NCBI GenBank assembly: GCA_051651625.1
Contig: JBOFSQ010000063.1
Span: 1 to 29,347, forward strand
From: JBOFSQ01 sp051651625
Lineage (GTDB): Bacteria > Planctomycetota > Planctomycetia > Pirellulales > Thermoguttaceae
Length of the DNA: 29,347 nucleotides
Reading direction: 5' to 3'
Below are positions 15,194-24,184 of the stretch, piece after piece. The notes under the pieces are model-generated. The model was given only the letters and a program-made list of their open reading frames with translations. It made no database searches and had not been told where the DNA came from. Within the stretch, counting starts at the first letter, position 1. Every line of letters begins with the position of its first letter. The position numbers and the translations under genes are program-made.

Positions 15194-16033
15194 TCACTTC
15201 CTGAAAACGATTCTTACGCCAATGTTCAAGATCAAAATGATTCCCATCATCACCAGTGCTGCTCCCCAACCGGCTTCGTGGCGCGATGCGAACGGGCTGC
15301 CGGTTGTGTATTCTGTTACCAGTACGGGAATGTTCGCAACGGGCGAAGTGAAAAAGTGCGTGGCCCACGAGTGGCTCCAAAGTGCGGTCAACAGGAGCGG
15401 TGCGGTCTCGCCGCTCACGCGGGCGATAGCCATCAAGATTCCGGTCAACAGTCCCGAACTCGCGCTGCGGCAAATAACAGTTAGCGTCGCACGCCATCGC
15501 GGAATGCCGAGTGAAAGCGACGCTTCGCGGAGCGAGTCTGGAACCATGCGGAGCATGTCTTCGGTCGTTCGCAAGATGAGTGGAAACATTATCACCGAGA
15601 GCGCGAGCGAACCGGCGAACCCCGAAAAATTCCCCGTCGGCACGACCCAAACTGCGTAGACAAATAGACCAACGACGATTGACGGAATCCCCATCATCAC
15701 GTTTGCCCCGAACCGAACTGCAGTTGCAAACGCCGAGTGGCGGTCGATTTCGGAGAGGTAGATTCCAGCACCGATTCCGAGCGGGACCGTGATCAATGTT
15801 GCCAACAAAGTTATTGTGAGTGTCCCCAAAAGTGCGTTGCCGATTCCTTGATTCGGGACGCCGTAAGGTTTGCTCATCGCCGTTAGAAACTCCCACGAAA
15901 TCATCTTTCCACCGTGGTAAACCAGCGTCGCAAGAATCCAAACCATAAGTCCGACCGCGAGAAGGAGTGCGGCCAGCGCGACGGCATCGACGAGCGATTG
16001 CTGAAGTTTTCGTATTCGCAGAGTTCTACGCAT
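15194..16033 (-). CDS. pstA: Phosphate ABC transporter permease PstA
   Basis: The 279-residue inner-membrane permease has about six hydrophobic helices, beginning LVDAVALAALLLAVGLMVWI. It carries the binding-protein-dependent transport signature in the EAxxxLG form (SLREASLSLGIPRWRATLTV), and PLGIGAGIYLSEID and GIPSIVVGLFVYAVWV blocks typical of PstA. It forms the channel with PstC. ATG 16033 overlaps the pstC stop by 8 nt, so translation is probably coupled. After the TGA at 15194 the operon is interrupted by repeat DNA before pstB. Motifs and length are ordinary for the family; no anomaly was seen. Confidence 0.93.
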   Translation of the reverse strand: MRRTLRIRKLQQSLVDAVALAALLLAVGLMVWILATLVYHGGKMISWEFLTAMSKPYGVPNQGIGNALLGTLTITLLATLITVPLGIGAGIYLSEIDRHSAFATAVRFGANVMMGIPSIVVGLFVYAVWVVPTGNFSGFAGSLALSVIMFPLILRTTEDMLRMVPDSLREASLSLGIPRWRATLTVICRSASSGLLTGILMAIARVSGETAPLLLTALWSHSWATHFFTSPVANIPVLVTEYTTGSPFASRHEAGWGAALVMMGIILILNIGVRIVFRK

Positions 16034-16916
16034 TCCGTCTCCCGAAGAGAGTTTGTGCCGCGATTTGAACGAGCAGTGCGAGTGCGAGCAAGACGAGTCC
16101 GAGTGTGAACAAAACGCTTCGCATTAAGCCGTCGGCTTCGGCAAAGTTGTTGGCGAGAGTTGCGGCGATGGTCGTACCGCTGGCGAAAATAGTCGTCGGG
16201 ACGGCGACGACGTTTCCGATGACGAACATCACCGCCATCGTCTCGCCGAGTGCGCGACCGAGTCCGATGAAGATTCCGCCGAGTACGCCGCGTGCTCCGT
16301 AACGGAGGACGATGTGCCGCATCACTTCCCACCGCGTACAGCCGATTCCGTAAGCGGCTTCGCGGAGTAGACTCGGCGTCATTGCGAACGTGTCGCGCAT
16401 CACGCTTGAGATGTATGGAAGTACCATCAGCGCGAGAACGAGGCCAGCCGTCAAGATGCCGAATCCGCTGGAGTTCTCCGCGAAGAACGGCAGATATTTG
16501 AGACCGATGTAGTTTCGCAAGAACGGTGCGATGGTTGTTTGCATCAGCGGCGCGATGACGAACAGTCCCCACATTCCGTAAATGACGCTTGGAATCGCGG
16601 CGAGTAAGTCGAGAGCTTGCGAGAGTGGTTTTCCAAGCCAGCTTGGCGCATCGGTGAGAAAGTATGCGATGACGAACGCAAGCGGCACCGCGACGGCGAG
16701 TGCGATTGCGGTTGTGAGGAGTGTTCCGGCGATAGCCGGTGCGGCACCGAACTTTTGTGCGACGGGGTCCCAATCTGTAGACCAGAGAAACTGAACGCCA
16801 AACGTTTGCCACGTCTCTGCGGAACTCACCGCGAGTCGCGCAACAAACGCAAACAGCAGCAGCGGCACGATCACCGCGCAGAGTCCGCAAAAGTATCTGA
16901 AGAGTTTGTCGGTCAT
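16026..16916 (-). CDS. pstC: Phosphate ABC transporter permease PstC
   Basis: The 296-residue inner-membrane permease begins with a hydrophobic helix (CGLCAVIVPLLLFAFVARLAV). It contains AETWQTFGVQFLWSTDWDP, LAAIPSVIYGMWGLFVIAP, the long periplasmic segment ending in FFAENSSGFGILTAGLVLA, and the EAA-type loop LLREAAYGIGCTRWEVMRH, all standard for PstC. It pairs with PstA to form the phosphate channel. ATG 16916 overlaps the pstS TGA by 4 nt (ATGA), and its own TAG lies inside the pstA start, so pstS-pstC-pstA is a tight overlapping unit transcribed leftward. Confidence 0.94.
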   Translation of the reverse strand: MTDKLFRYFCGLCAVIVPLLLFAFVARLAVSSAETWQTFGVQFLWSTDWDPVAQKFGAAPAIAGTLLTTAIALAVAVPLAFVIAYFLTDAPSWLGKPLSQALDLLAAIPSVIYGMWGLFVIAPLMQTTIAPFLRNYIGLKYLPFFAENSSGFGILTAGLVLALMVLPYISSVMRDTFAMTPSLLREAAYGIGCTRWEVMRHIVLRYGARGVLGGIFIGLGRALGETMAVMFVIGNVVAVPTTIFASGTTIAATLANNFAEADGLMRSVLFTLGLVLLALALLVQIAAQTLFGRRNA

Positions 16917-17947
16917 TTTCGCACGTCTTCAACTGGAACATAGTGCATTTTGAGTGCGTCTTTTTTTCCTTCGGCGAAGCACCACGCGATATACTTGTTG
17001 AGTGCGTCGCGCTTCGTCGGTTCGAGCGACTTCTTGATCAGAATGAACGTCACACCGGTGATGGGCCAGCTTTTTTCGCCAGCGGCATCGGTCGGGATGA
17101 GGGCAAAGCCCGGAACGCTGTTCCAATCAGACGCGGCGAGTGCGGCGGCGAAACTTTCAGACTCTGCCGCGACAAAGTTGCCAGCTTTGTTTTGCAGTTT
17201 ACAAAATGGAAGTTTCGCTTCGATGGCGTAAGTCAGTTCGGTGTAACCTATCGCGCCTTGAGTTTGCGCGACGTTCACACACACGCCCGGATTTTTTTGT
17301 CCGCCAATTCCGCACGGCCAGTTAACCGCCGGCCCCGCACCGACCTTTTCTTTCCACTCACTCGACACTTTTGAAAGATAATCGGTGAAGAGGAACGACG
17401 TACCCGAACTGTCGCTGCGGTGAACGACGGTGATGGCAACATCGGGAAGTTTCGCGTCGGGATTCGACGACGCGAGTTGCGGGTCGTTCCACCGCGTTAT
17501 CTTGCCGAGAAAGATGTCGGCGAGTTGCGTGCTGGTCAGTTTGAGCGAGTTACTCTCGACGCCCGCGAGATTGTAGACAACAACGACGCCACCGGCAAGC
17601 ATGGGAAACTGTTCGAGACCATCTTTTTCGAGGTCTTCGAGTGAAAGCGGACTGTCGGTACCAGCGAAGTCGATAGTCCCTTCTTTGATTTGGTTGACGC
17701 CCGCACCGGAGCCGACGCCTTGATAGTTGACTAAAACACGATTTTGCGTCGATTCGGAGTAGCTGTACGCCCACGCGGAGTAGACCGGTGCGGGAAACGT
17801 TGCGCCCGCACCGTTGAGGACAATTTTTGCCTCGCCGTTCGTGACGTTTGACGCAGCGGAATCGCCGGTGTCTGCACACCCGTTCACAACAGCCATCACC
17901 ACCACAATTGCGAACCACACCAACCATTTTCGATCATTCGTTCTCAT
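16913..17947 (-). CDS. pstS: Periplasmic phosphate-binding lipoprotein PstS
   Basis: The 344-residue protein opens with a lipoprotein signal (MRTNDRKWLVWFAIVVVM, then AVVNGC), giving a lipidated Cys at residue 24. Phosphate-binding blocks follow: GAGATFPAPVYSAWAYSY, YQGVGSGAGVNQIKEGTIDF, AGTDSPL, and HRSDSSGTSFLFTDYLS, which supply the Ser/Thr/Asp/Arg contacts known in PstS. The frame is open to 18103, but ATG 17947 has GGAG six bases upstream and starts the signal peptide, so it is chosen. PstS captures phosphate and passes it to PstCA. A 9-bp direct repeat (GAAATTGGT in the gene's sense) with 17-bp period lies just upstream and may be regulatory. Confidence 0.94.
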   Translation of the reverse strand: MRTNDRKWLVWFAIVVVMAVVNGCADTGDSAASNVTNGEAKIVLNGAGATFPAPVYSAWAYSYSESTQNRVLVNYQGVGSGAGVNQIKEGTIDFAGTDSPLSLEDLEKDGLEQFPMLAGGVVVVYNLAGVESNSLKLTSTQLADIFLGKITRWNDPQLASSNPDAKLPDVAITVVHRSDSSGTSFLFTDYLSKVSSEWKEKVGAGPAVNWPCGIGGQKNPGVCVNVAQTQGAIGYTELTYAIEAKLPFCKLQNKAGNFVAAESESFAAALAASDWNSVPGFALIPTDAAGEKSWPITGVTFILIKKSLEPTKRDALNKYIAWCFAEGKKDALKMHYVPVEDVRK

Positions 17948-18370
17948 CGCATTCTCCGTATGCAAGTTGTACCAATTTCTGTCTGGAACCAATTTCCAAA
18001 CCGACCTATGGTGCGTATCGTACACGGAGTTTATGAGGAGAACATTATGGCTGTGTGAGATTTGTGTTAGGGTACACCCATTTTCGCCACCCCCCATAGA
18101 CACCGGTATAGGGTAGCTAAAATGCGCTCCTACATGTTTTTGGTTGGTTGTCTAGTGAGGTGCATAGTCTTTTTGGTTTGATAGAGAATGTGTAACGGTT
18201 ACCACGAGATTTCACGAGCGATTTTGATGTTTTTCAAAGTTTTGGTCTCTGTTCGGCTACTTTGGGGCAAGAGAAGTAGTGAGAGGTCCGATACTGCGGG
18301 GGAGTGCGGACGGTTCCGCGCTCCGTCGGGAACGGTTTCGTATCTGTCAAAAAGTTTGTGGAGTGTCCAA
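17948..18370. promoter_or_regulatory. Divergent intergenic region between pstS and autotransporter 2
   Basis: This 423-bp region should carry both promoters. Visible elements are the direct repeat ACCAATTTC at 17971-17979 and 17988-17996 (17-bp period), close to the pstS start, and the near-palindrome GTAAC-G-GTTAC at 18192-18202. A GC-rich patch at about 18296-18330 contains partly complementary GGAACGGTT/ACGGTTCC blocks. I see no convincing sigma-70 promoter and no PhoB-box-like 11-bp-period repeat. Role assignment is inference only. Confidence 0.4.
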
Positions 18371-18448
18371 ATGGCCAGTTGCAGTTCAAAAATTCGTGGT
18401 ATAAATCGCCCAGCCGGTAATTGGGGGGGGGGGGGGGGGTATAGATAG
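18371..18448 (+). CDS. Out-of-frame leader ORF of autotransporter 2 (25 codons)
   Basis: ATG 18371 is preceded by GGAG with 7-base spacing, the best Shine-Dalgarno match near this gene. It reads MASCSSKIRGINRPAGNWGG, continues through the G tract, and stops at TAG 18446-18448. With 16 or 19 Gs the frame would continue as IDSLGNLDDC into the autotransporter. The frame is also open back to ATG 18188. I interpret it as the true 5' end of the autotransporter gene, at present OFF. Confidence 0.65.
   Translation: MASCSSKIRGINRPAGNWGGGGGYR
18423..18439 (+). repeat. Homopolymer tract G17 at the 5' end of autotransporter 2
   Basis: There are seventeen consecutive G between the leader ORF and the long reading frame. 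This is one of the longest classes of bacterial G tracts and is expected to be highly unstable by slipped-strand mispairing. The count in the assembly may be a consensus of a mixed population. Confidence 0.92.
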
Positions 18449-18458
18449 TTTAGGCAAT

Positions 18459-21400
18459 TTGGACGATTGCCAGTCTCACGTCCCCACCACAACCCGCCGC
18501 CTCATTAGCGGCTCATCTCTTTGCACCGTTCTCGGTGCCTTGGTTGTCGCAGGAATCTCAAATCTCGGAGGCGAAGCTGTCGCTGTCGCCGCAAACCAGG
18601 ACGTAAGCATCACCAGTCAGGCCGACATAAACGCTGTCACCACTTGGGGTGAGAGTGGCACTGCTGGGGCTGCGGGTTTGAATCGCGAAGGTCGAGGCTC
18701 GAGGGGGTATGATGCGTCGAATTCTAGAGTTTCCCCCCCCCCTGCTGCGCAACCAGGCGGCAATGGTCTCGCCGGTGGTGATGCTGGCGTAGCAGGGACA
18801 AGCGGTGCATTAACCGTTGACGTGACTGGGACAGGTGCTTTCGACTTCAAGGCGTTCAGTATCTTCGGTGGCGCAGGTGGCGCAGGTGGCGCAGGTGGAT
18901 TTGGGCAAGAAGGAGGTTCTGGGGGAAGGTCGTTCGTTGATCTAGAAGCAACCGTACATCCCGATGGTGCCTCTGGCGGTTTAGGCGGCGCAGGTGGTTC
19001 CGGTACAGCAGGTGCCAATGGGGGTGCGGCAACGTTCGAGTTTAAAAATGCAGCTAGTGAATCTACGTTTTCTGCAAACACCATCTTTGGCGGTACAGGT
19101 GGCTATGGCGGTGCTGGAGGTGCTGCTGGTAATGGTGGTGTTGGCGGATACGCTGCGCCCGCACTTTCGAGCTGGGGAGCCGGAATATCAGATCAGTTAG
19201 CTGGCAACGGCGGTACTGGCCTGGACGGTGGCATTGGTGGCGCGGGGCAAAATGGTGGCAATGGAGGAAACGCAGTTCTCACGCTCACGGCTGGTACTGT
19301 CAATTTCGGAGCGAGTACGCAGTTCGGCGGTAACGGCGGCAATGGTGGTAACGGTGGTACAGGTGGTGCAGGTGGTGCAGGTGGTGCAGGTGGAAGTGGT
19401 GCGGAAGTTACCCTTCCAGACGGAGTTCTATCTGGCAACAAATGCGCCAATGGCGACGGCGGAAACGGTGGCAATGGTGGTAATGGCGGTGCGGGCGTGA
19501 ACGGTGGGAATGCTGGAAATGGTTCTCTCACGGTAACGAGTGGCATCGTCAACTTTGCTGGCAATGTGTTCTTCGGCGGAACAGCGGGAACCGCTGGAAC
19601 GGGCGGCACGGCGGGTGCGAAAGGCTTGGGTGGCGCAGCGGGAACCGGTGGGACAGGCGGTACAGGTAACGCGGGTGCTGACGGTACGGCTGGCACAGCC
19701 GGTGCCAATGGCACGGCGGGCACTGGCCCCAGTGGTTCGGTGTTCGCCATCAATGGCGGTGTTGTCAACACGTCGGGGGCTATCACGTTCCGTGGAACTG
19801 GCAACTCGATGACGGTCGGCAATGGCGGCACGTTCAACGTTAACGGAAACCAAACCGTAACTCTTGGCGACGGCAGTTTCACATTTGCCAACGGCTCTAC
19901 GCTCGGCGGCAGTGGCAAGCTCACGATTGCCGCCGCCACCATCACCGGCCCCGGTGCAAACGATGGTATCACGCTCAACATGTCGAACGGTGGCGCGTTC
20001 TTGACGACGACTGGTACCAGTAGCTTGGCAATAGCCGACTTCGGTACCGGAAACTACCGTTCGGGAACCACGGTTACGTTTGCCACCGACACTTACACGC
20101 TGAACCTTGGAACATCTATCGCAGACCTCACTTGGAAGGCGGGTGGCAATGGCGTGTGGGAACAAGGCGTCGGCAAGGGTGGCGCAAACTGGACTGGTGC
20201 GGACGGCAATTTCATGGGTGGCGACACCGCTATTTTCACCACTGCTGGTGCTGGCAACGTCACGCTCACGGGCGACATTGCTGCGGCTGCAACGAAAGTG
20301 GACAGCGGCACCTATACGTTCACTGGAACAGGAAAACTCACCAGCACGGGAACTCTTGCAGTGGCAAGTGGTGCTGCGCTAACGCTTGAGAACTCAAACG
20401 ACTACTCCGGTGGCACGACAAGCGCGGGGACACTCACCGCGAAAAAGAACGATTCACTCGGCACCGGTGACGTAACCAACAACACAGGCGGCATTCTCAA
20501 TCTGACGCTTGCCGCCGATGGCGTTGTCGCAAATAAAATCAGCGGTGCCGGTGCGGTCAATGTTAACGGAGCGGGCAAAGTCACGCTCACCGCCTACAGT
20601 GATGCCATGGGTACGCTCACCGTGAGTAACGGCGGGCTGCAAATCGGCAACGGGGCGGCGAGCGGCGAATATGCGGGCGAAATCGCGGTGGCATCGGGCA
20701 AGAACGTGACGTTCAATCGCAACAATGATCTCGAGCACACTGCAAAGATTTCCGGTGCTGGCTCGGTCACACAAGCCGGTTCGGGCACGCTGACACTTTC
20801 ACAAGCCAACACCTACGCTGGTGGCACGACCGTCTCTGCTGGAACGCTCAAAGCGGGAGACGTTGCCGCGTTTGGCACAGGCGCAGTCGCCGTGAATGCG
20901 GGGACGTTAGACGTGAACGGGAACGCCATCGCCAACGCCGTCACGCTTGCGGGTGGAAAACTGGCGAACAATGGCGCGGCTGCCACGCTGGCTGGGAATG
21001 TCGCCGTCACTTCCGCATCGAAAGTTGGCGGAACTGGTGACTTGACGCTCAACGGAACCGTCAGCGGAAGCGGTGCTCTCACGAAAGAAGACGCGAACAC
21101 GCTCACACTTTCCGGCACCAACAGTGGCTACTCCGGTGCCACGACGATCAGTGCAGGAAAAGTCGTCGCCACTGGTGCTTCGTCGCTAGGAACCGGTGCG
21201 GTCACGAACAACGCCGCGCTTGATTTTGATTTCGCCGCTGCTGGCACCGTTGCAAACGCGATTACTGGGACAGGTACAATCGAGAAAAAAGGCGTCGGTG
21301 CTCTCACGCTTTCGGGGACGAACAACACCGCTGCGAGTGCCACCATCACGGGCGGCACGCTCAATATCGCCAGCGGTGGAAAACTCACGACGACCGGCGC

Positions 21401-24137
21401 GGTGAACGTTGCCAACGGCAACACGCTCGGTGTTGTCGCTGGCTCAACCGCTGCTGTCACTGCGGGAAGTATCACGTTCAACACAGGTGGCAAGCTCGAC
21501 ATCACCGGTTACGCGCCCAATGTTACGACGCCGCATGACGGACCGGAAAACATTCAGACGGTTGTCGCGTCAACCAATGTCACTGGCTTCGATGTTGCGA
21601 ACGTCACGATTGCTGGTCAATCGACCGTTGACTTCCTCTCCGCAAAGGCGTTCAAAGATGCCGCCGGAATCAAAGTGCAAACCGATTTGACGTGGAACAG
21701 CACCGACCCCACACGCCAAGCACACGGCGACTTCACCGTCGCAAGCGGTACGTTCGCTATGGGTGCAACTCTTGGGGATAACAGTGCAAGTACGAACAAG
21801 AAGTCTGGCTGGGACGGCAAATCGCTCACGAAACTTGGTGCGGGTACGCTCCTCCTTTCGGGGAACAACACCTACGACAGCGCGACAACCGTCAGTGCGG
21901 GAACGCTCCAAATCGGTCATCTGAACGCAATGGGAACGAGTGCCGCGACCGTTGCCAGCGGCGCAACGCTCGATGTGAACGGCTATGCCGTCGCCAACAC
22001 AATCGCGCTCAGTGGTTCACTCGTCAACAATTCGACGACGGCAACCACGCTTGGTAACACCGTTACATTGGCAGCAGCATCAAAGGTCGGTGGCACGGGC
22101 AACTTGAGTCTCGGCAACATCGGTGGCGCGTTTGGGCTTGAGAAAGTCGGCACGGGAAAAGTTACGCTCACCGGTACCAATGTTGCAACGTCAACAACAG
22201 TTTCGGCGGGAACGCTGGCTCTGGGAGCCGGCGGAGAGGCTGGCGGAAATGTTACTATCGCCAGTGGTGCGAAGTTGTCCGTTGATCGCACGGGGACTGT
22301 TGCCAACGCTATCGCAAACGCCGGTGCCATCGACCTCACTGTCTCTGGTGCAGACCTCCAAGGTGCGATCACCGGTGCAGGTGCGATCAACGTCAACGAA
22401 GACGCCACGATGAGTGGTACGATGACTGGCTTCAACGGCACCACAACTGTTGCCGCTGGCAAGACGCTCACGGGCGAAGCCGGTGTGGGAACGCTCGCAC
22501 TCGTCGGCACGGCGGATTACTCGCTCGGCGGAAGCAATCGCTCGATTGGAACGCTGAATGGTGCCGCAACTTCGACTGTCACGCTCGGCGCAAACGACCT
22601 GTCGATTGCTAACGGTGGTGCGTTTGCGGGAACGATTGGCGGTACGGGTGCAGTGAACTTGACGGGCGGCGATTTCGTACTCGCCGACAGTGCAAGGGTC
22701 ACGACGACTGGTGCGACAACTGTCGCAAGCGGTTCTACGCTAACACTCACCGCAGCGGCAGACAGCGCAAACGCCACAATTCAAGGTGGCAGTTTGACGA
22801 TTGATGCGGGCGGTACGCTCAAGACCAACTTCAGTAGCTACACTATCGCATCGGGCGGAACGGTTGATGTTCACCTCGGAAGTGGTCTGACTGGTTTCAC
22901 CAACAATGGCTCTGCTGTGACCGTGGCCAACCGGCTTTACAAAGTCGTCGGCGATGTCAATTTCGCTGGTGGCGACCTCTACTACACGCTCAAGAAGAAC
23001 TTCGGCAGCGACATTTTCCCGAACGTCTCGCCGTCGATTGGGCCAGTGATTGATTCTTACACGGGCGGGAATCTGTTTATCGAAAATCTGCTCACCGTCC
23101 CGCTCACCGACGAGCAAGTTGAGGTGTTGGTGCAGAGCAGTTTCGATGCGGTGAACCAGAGCCAAGCGGCCCCGTCGATTGTCAATTCGGTGGCGGGTGT
23201 GAGCAATGCGATTCAGACGCGGTTGCAAGCACCGGTGGCGTCGCAAATGGGTGCCTATCGCGGACAGTGTGCGCCGTGCGCATCGGCTTGTGGTGGTGTT
23301 TTTCGCGGATGCACCGAGGCGTGGGTGTCGCCGATCTACGGTAACAATCGCGGTTTCGGACTTCGCAGCGGAAACTTCAAATACGGGTTTGACAACAACC
23401 AGTGGGGAATCGGTTTTGGTCTCGACAAAACGGTGTCCACGTTGCGTTATGGCGTGATGGGCGTTGTCGGTGGCGGCAGAATGGTCAGCAATGGCCAACT
23501 TGCCAAGACGTGGAACGAAACGACTTACGGCGGCGTTTACGTCTACGCCAATCAGCGAATCGCGCCGAGTACCGACCTGATGATGACCACCGGCTGGGTC
23601 GGCCAAGGCAACTCGATGCGTCAAGCCCAACTGGGTGGCGATTTGACTGGCTCGATGGACAACGGCATGTACTCGATCTCGACGCGGCTCACCAAGACGA
23701 TCAATCTTGGCACTACAAATCTCATGCCGCACGTCGGGCTTGATTACGGTTACTACTATCAGTCGCGGATGAATGCTGTTTGGAACGGAGCAACCGCGTT
23801 TGTCAACGAACGTGCAGACGCCAACATGGTTGTCTTGCCGGTTGGAGCGAGTGCAAACAATTGTTTTGTTGTCAACGGTGCGAAGGTTACGCCAACGATG
23901 CGTGCGCAGTACATCGCAAACGTCGCCGACGTGGGTACTGGTTACAACACTTTCATGACCGGTTCACCGACCGCCGCACTCATGGCAACACGCATGGCAG
24001 ACCGCCACGCTGGCAGTGCAGGCTTCGGCTTGGGATGGACACGCGGACGAATGACGTTGACTGGAGACTACGACTTCATGTTCTCGCAACATTACCAAAC
24101 TCACTTGGCATCATTCGCCGCTGGGTATAAGTTCTAG
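18459..24137 (+). CDS. Giant autotransporter with glycine-rich passenger, probably phase-variable (autotransporter 2)
   Basis: The reading frame of 1,892 codons opens at TTG 18459, though ATG 18371 is the likelier native start after a G-tract change. A signal-peptide-like core (LCTVLGALVVAGIS) is followed by a Gly-rich zone (about residues 98-426) of GGAGG/GNGGNGG repeats resembling PGRS or polyglycine-II sequences. A long series of PATR-type autotransporter-associated beta-strand repeats comes next (LTLSQANTYAGGTTVSAGTL; LTLSGTNSGYSGATTISAGK; LLLSGNNTYDSATTVSAGTL). A Cys-rich junction (YRGQCAPCASAC) leads into the C-terminal barrel, about 1621-1892, ending FAAGYKF with the expected terminal Phe. 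It should be exported by Sec and the outer-membrane barrel to the cell surface, perhaps for adhesion. A C10 tract lies in the passenger. It diverges from pstS; target unknown. Confidence 0.85.
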   Translation: MDDCQSHVPTTTRRLISGSSLCTVLGALVVAGISNLGGEAVAVAANQDVSITSQADINAVTTWGESGTAGAAGLNREGRGSRGYDASNSRVSPPPAAQPGGNGLAGGDAGVAGTSGALTVDVTGTGAFDFKAFSIFGGAGGAGGAGGFGQEGGSGGRSFVDLEATVHPDGASGGLGGAGGSGTAGANGGAATFEFKNAASESTFSANTIFGGTGGYGGAGGAAGNGGVGGYAAPALSSWGAGISDQLAGNGGTGLDGGIGGAGQNGGNGGNAVLTLTAGTVNFGASTQFGGNGGNGGNGGTGGAGGAGGAGGSGAEVTLPDGVLSGNKCANGDGGNGGNGGNGGAGVNGGNAGNGSLTVTSGIVNFAGNVFFGGTAGTAGTGGTAGAKGLGGAAGTGGTGGTGNAGADGTAGTAGANGTAGTGPSGSVFAINGGVVNTSGAITFRGTGNSMTVGNGGTFNVNGNQTVTLGDGSFTFANGSTLGGSGKLTIAAATITGPGANDGITLNMSNGGAFLTTTGTSSLAIADFGTGNYRSGTTVTFATDTYTLNLGTSIADLTWKAGGNGVWEQGVGKGGANWTGADGNFMGGDTAIFTTAGAGNVTLTGDIAAAATKVDSGTYTFTGTGKLTSTGTLAVASGAALTLENSNDYSGGTTSAGTLTAKKNDSLGTGDVTNNTGGILNLTLAADGVVANKISGAGAVNVNGAGKVTLTAYSDAMGTLTVSNGGLQIGNGAASGEYAGEIAVASGKNVTFNRNNDLEHTAKISGAGSVTQAGSGTLTLSQANTYAGGTTVSAGTLKAGDVAAFGTGAVAVNAGTLDVNGNAIANAVTLAGGKLANNGAAATLAGNVAVTSASKVGGTGDLTLNGTVSGSGALTKEDANTLTLSGTNSGYSGATTISAGKVVATGASSLGTGAVTNNAALDFDFAAAGTVANAITGTGTIEKKGVGALTLSGTNNTAASATITGGTLNIASGGKLTTTGAVNVANGNTLGVVAGSTAAVTAGSITFNTGGKLDITGYAPNVTTPHDGPENIQTVVASTNVTGFDVANVTIAGQSTVDFLSAKAFKDAAGIKVQTDLTWNSTDPTRQAHGDFTVASGTFAMGATLGDNSASTNKKSGWDGKSLTKLGAGTLLLSGNNTYDSATTVSAGTLQIGHLNAMGTSAATVASGATLDVNGYAVANTIALSGSLVNNSTTATTLGNTVTLAAASKVGGTGNLSLGNIGGAFGLEKVGTGKVTLTGTNVATSTTVSAGTLALGAGGEAGGNVTIASGAKLSVDRTGTVANAIANAGAIDLTVSGADLQGAITGAGAINVNEDATMSGTMTGFNGTTTVAAGKTLTGEAGVGTLALVGTADYSLGGSNRSIGTLNGAATSTVTLGANDLSIANGGAFAGTIGGTGAVNLTGGDFVLADSARVTTTGATTVASGSTLTLTAAADSANATIQGGSLTIDAGGTLKTNFSSYTIASGGTVDVHLGSGLTGFTNNGSAVTVANRLYKVVGDVNFAGGDLYYTLKKNFGSDIFPNVSPSIGPVIDSYTGGNLFIENLLTVPLTDEQVEVLVQSSFDAVNQSQAAPSIVNSVAGVSNAIQTRLQAPVASQMGAYRGQCAPCASACGGVFRGCTEAWVSPIYGNNRGFGLRSGNFKYGFDNNQWGIGFGLDKTVSTLRYGVMGVVGGGRMVSNGQLAKTWNETTYGGVYVYANQRIAPSTDLMMTTGWVGQGNSMRQAQLGGDLTGSMDNGMYSISTRLTKTINLGTTNLMPHVGLDYGYYYQSRMNAVWNGATAFVNERADANMVVLPVGASANNCFVVNGAKVTPTMRAQYIANVADVGTGYNTFMTGSPTAALMATRMADRHAGSAGFGLGWTRGRMTLTGDYDFMFSQHYQTHLASFAAGYKF
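18733..18742 (+). repeat. Homopolymer tract C10 inside autotransporter 2
   Basis: Ten C encode part of SRVSPPPAAQPGG at about residues 92-95 of the TTG-started frame. The tract is in frame as assembled; any change not a multiple of three would truncate the protein near its N-terminus. Confidence 0.88.
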
Positions 24138-24184
24138 TGGTTAGTGCCAAGAATCAGAACACGAAGCGTAAGCGAGTGTATTTT

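Noticed and set aside
17948..18103. Upstream extension of pstS
   Set aside because: ATG 17947 has a GGAG site and begins a proper lipoprotein signal; the extension would bury it.
19193..19981. Long antisense proline-rich frame inside autotransporter 2
   Set aside because: It is the complement of Gly codons (GGN becomes NCC); similar frames appear all along the gene and lack start signals.
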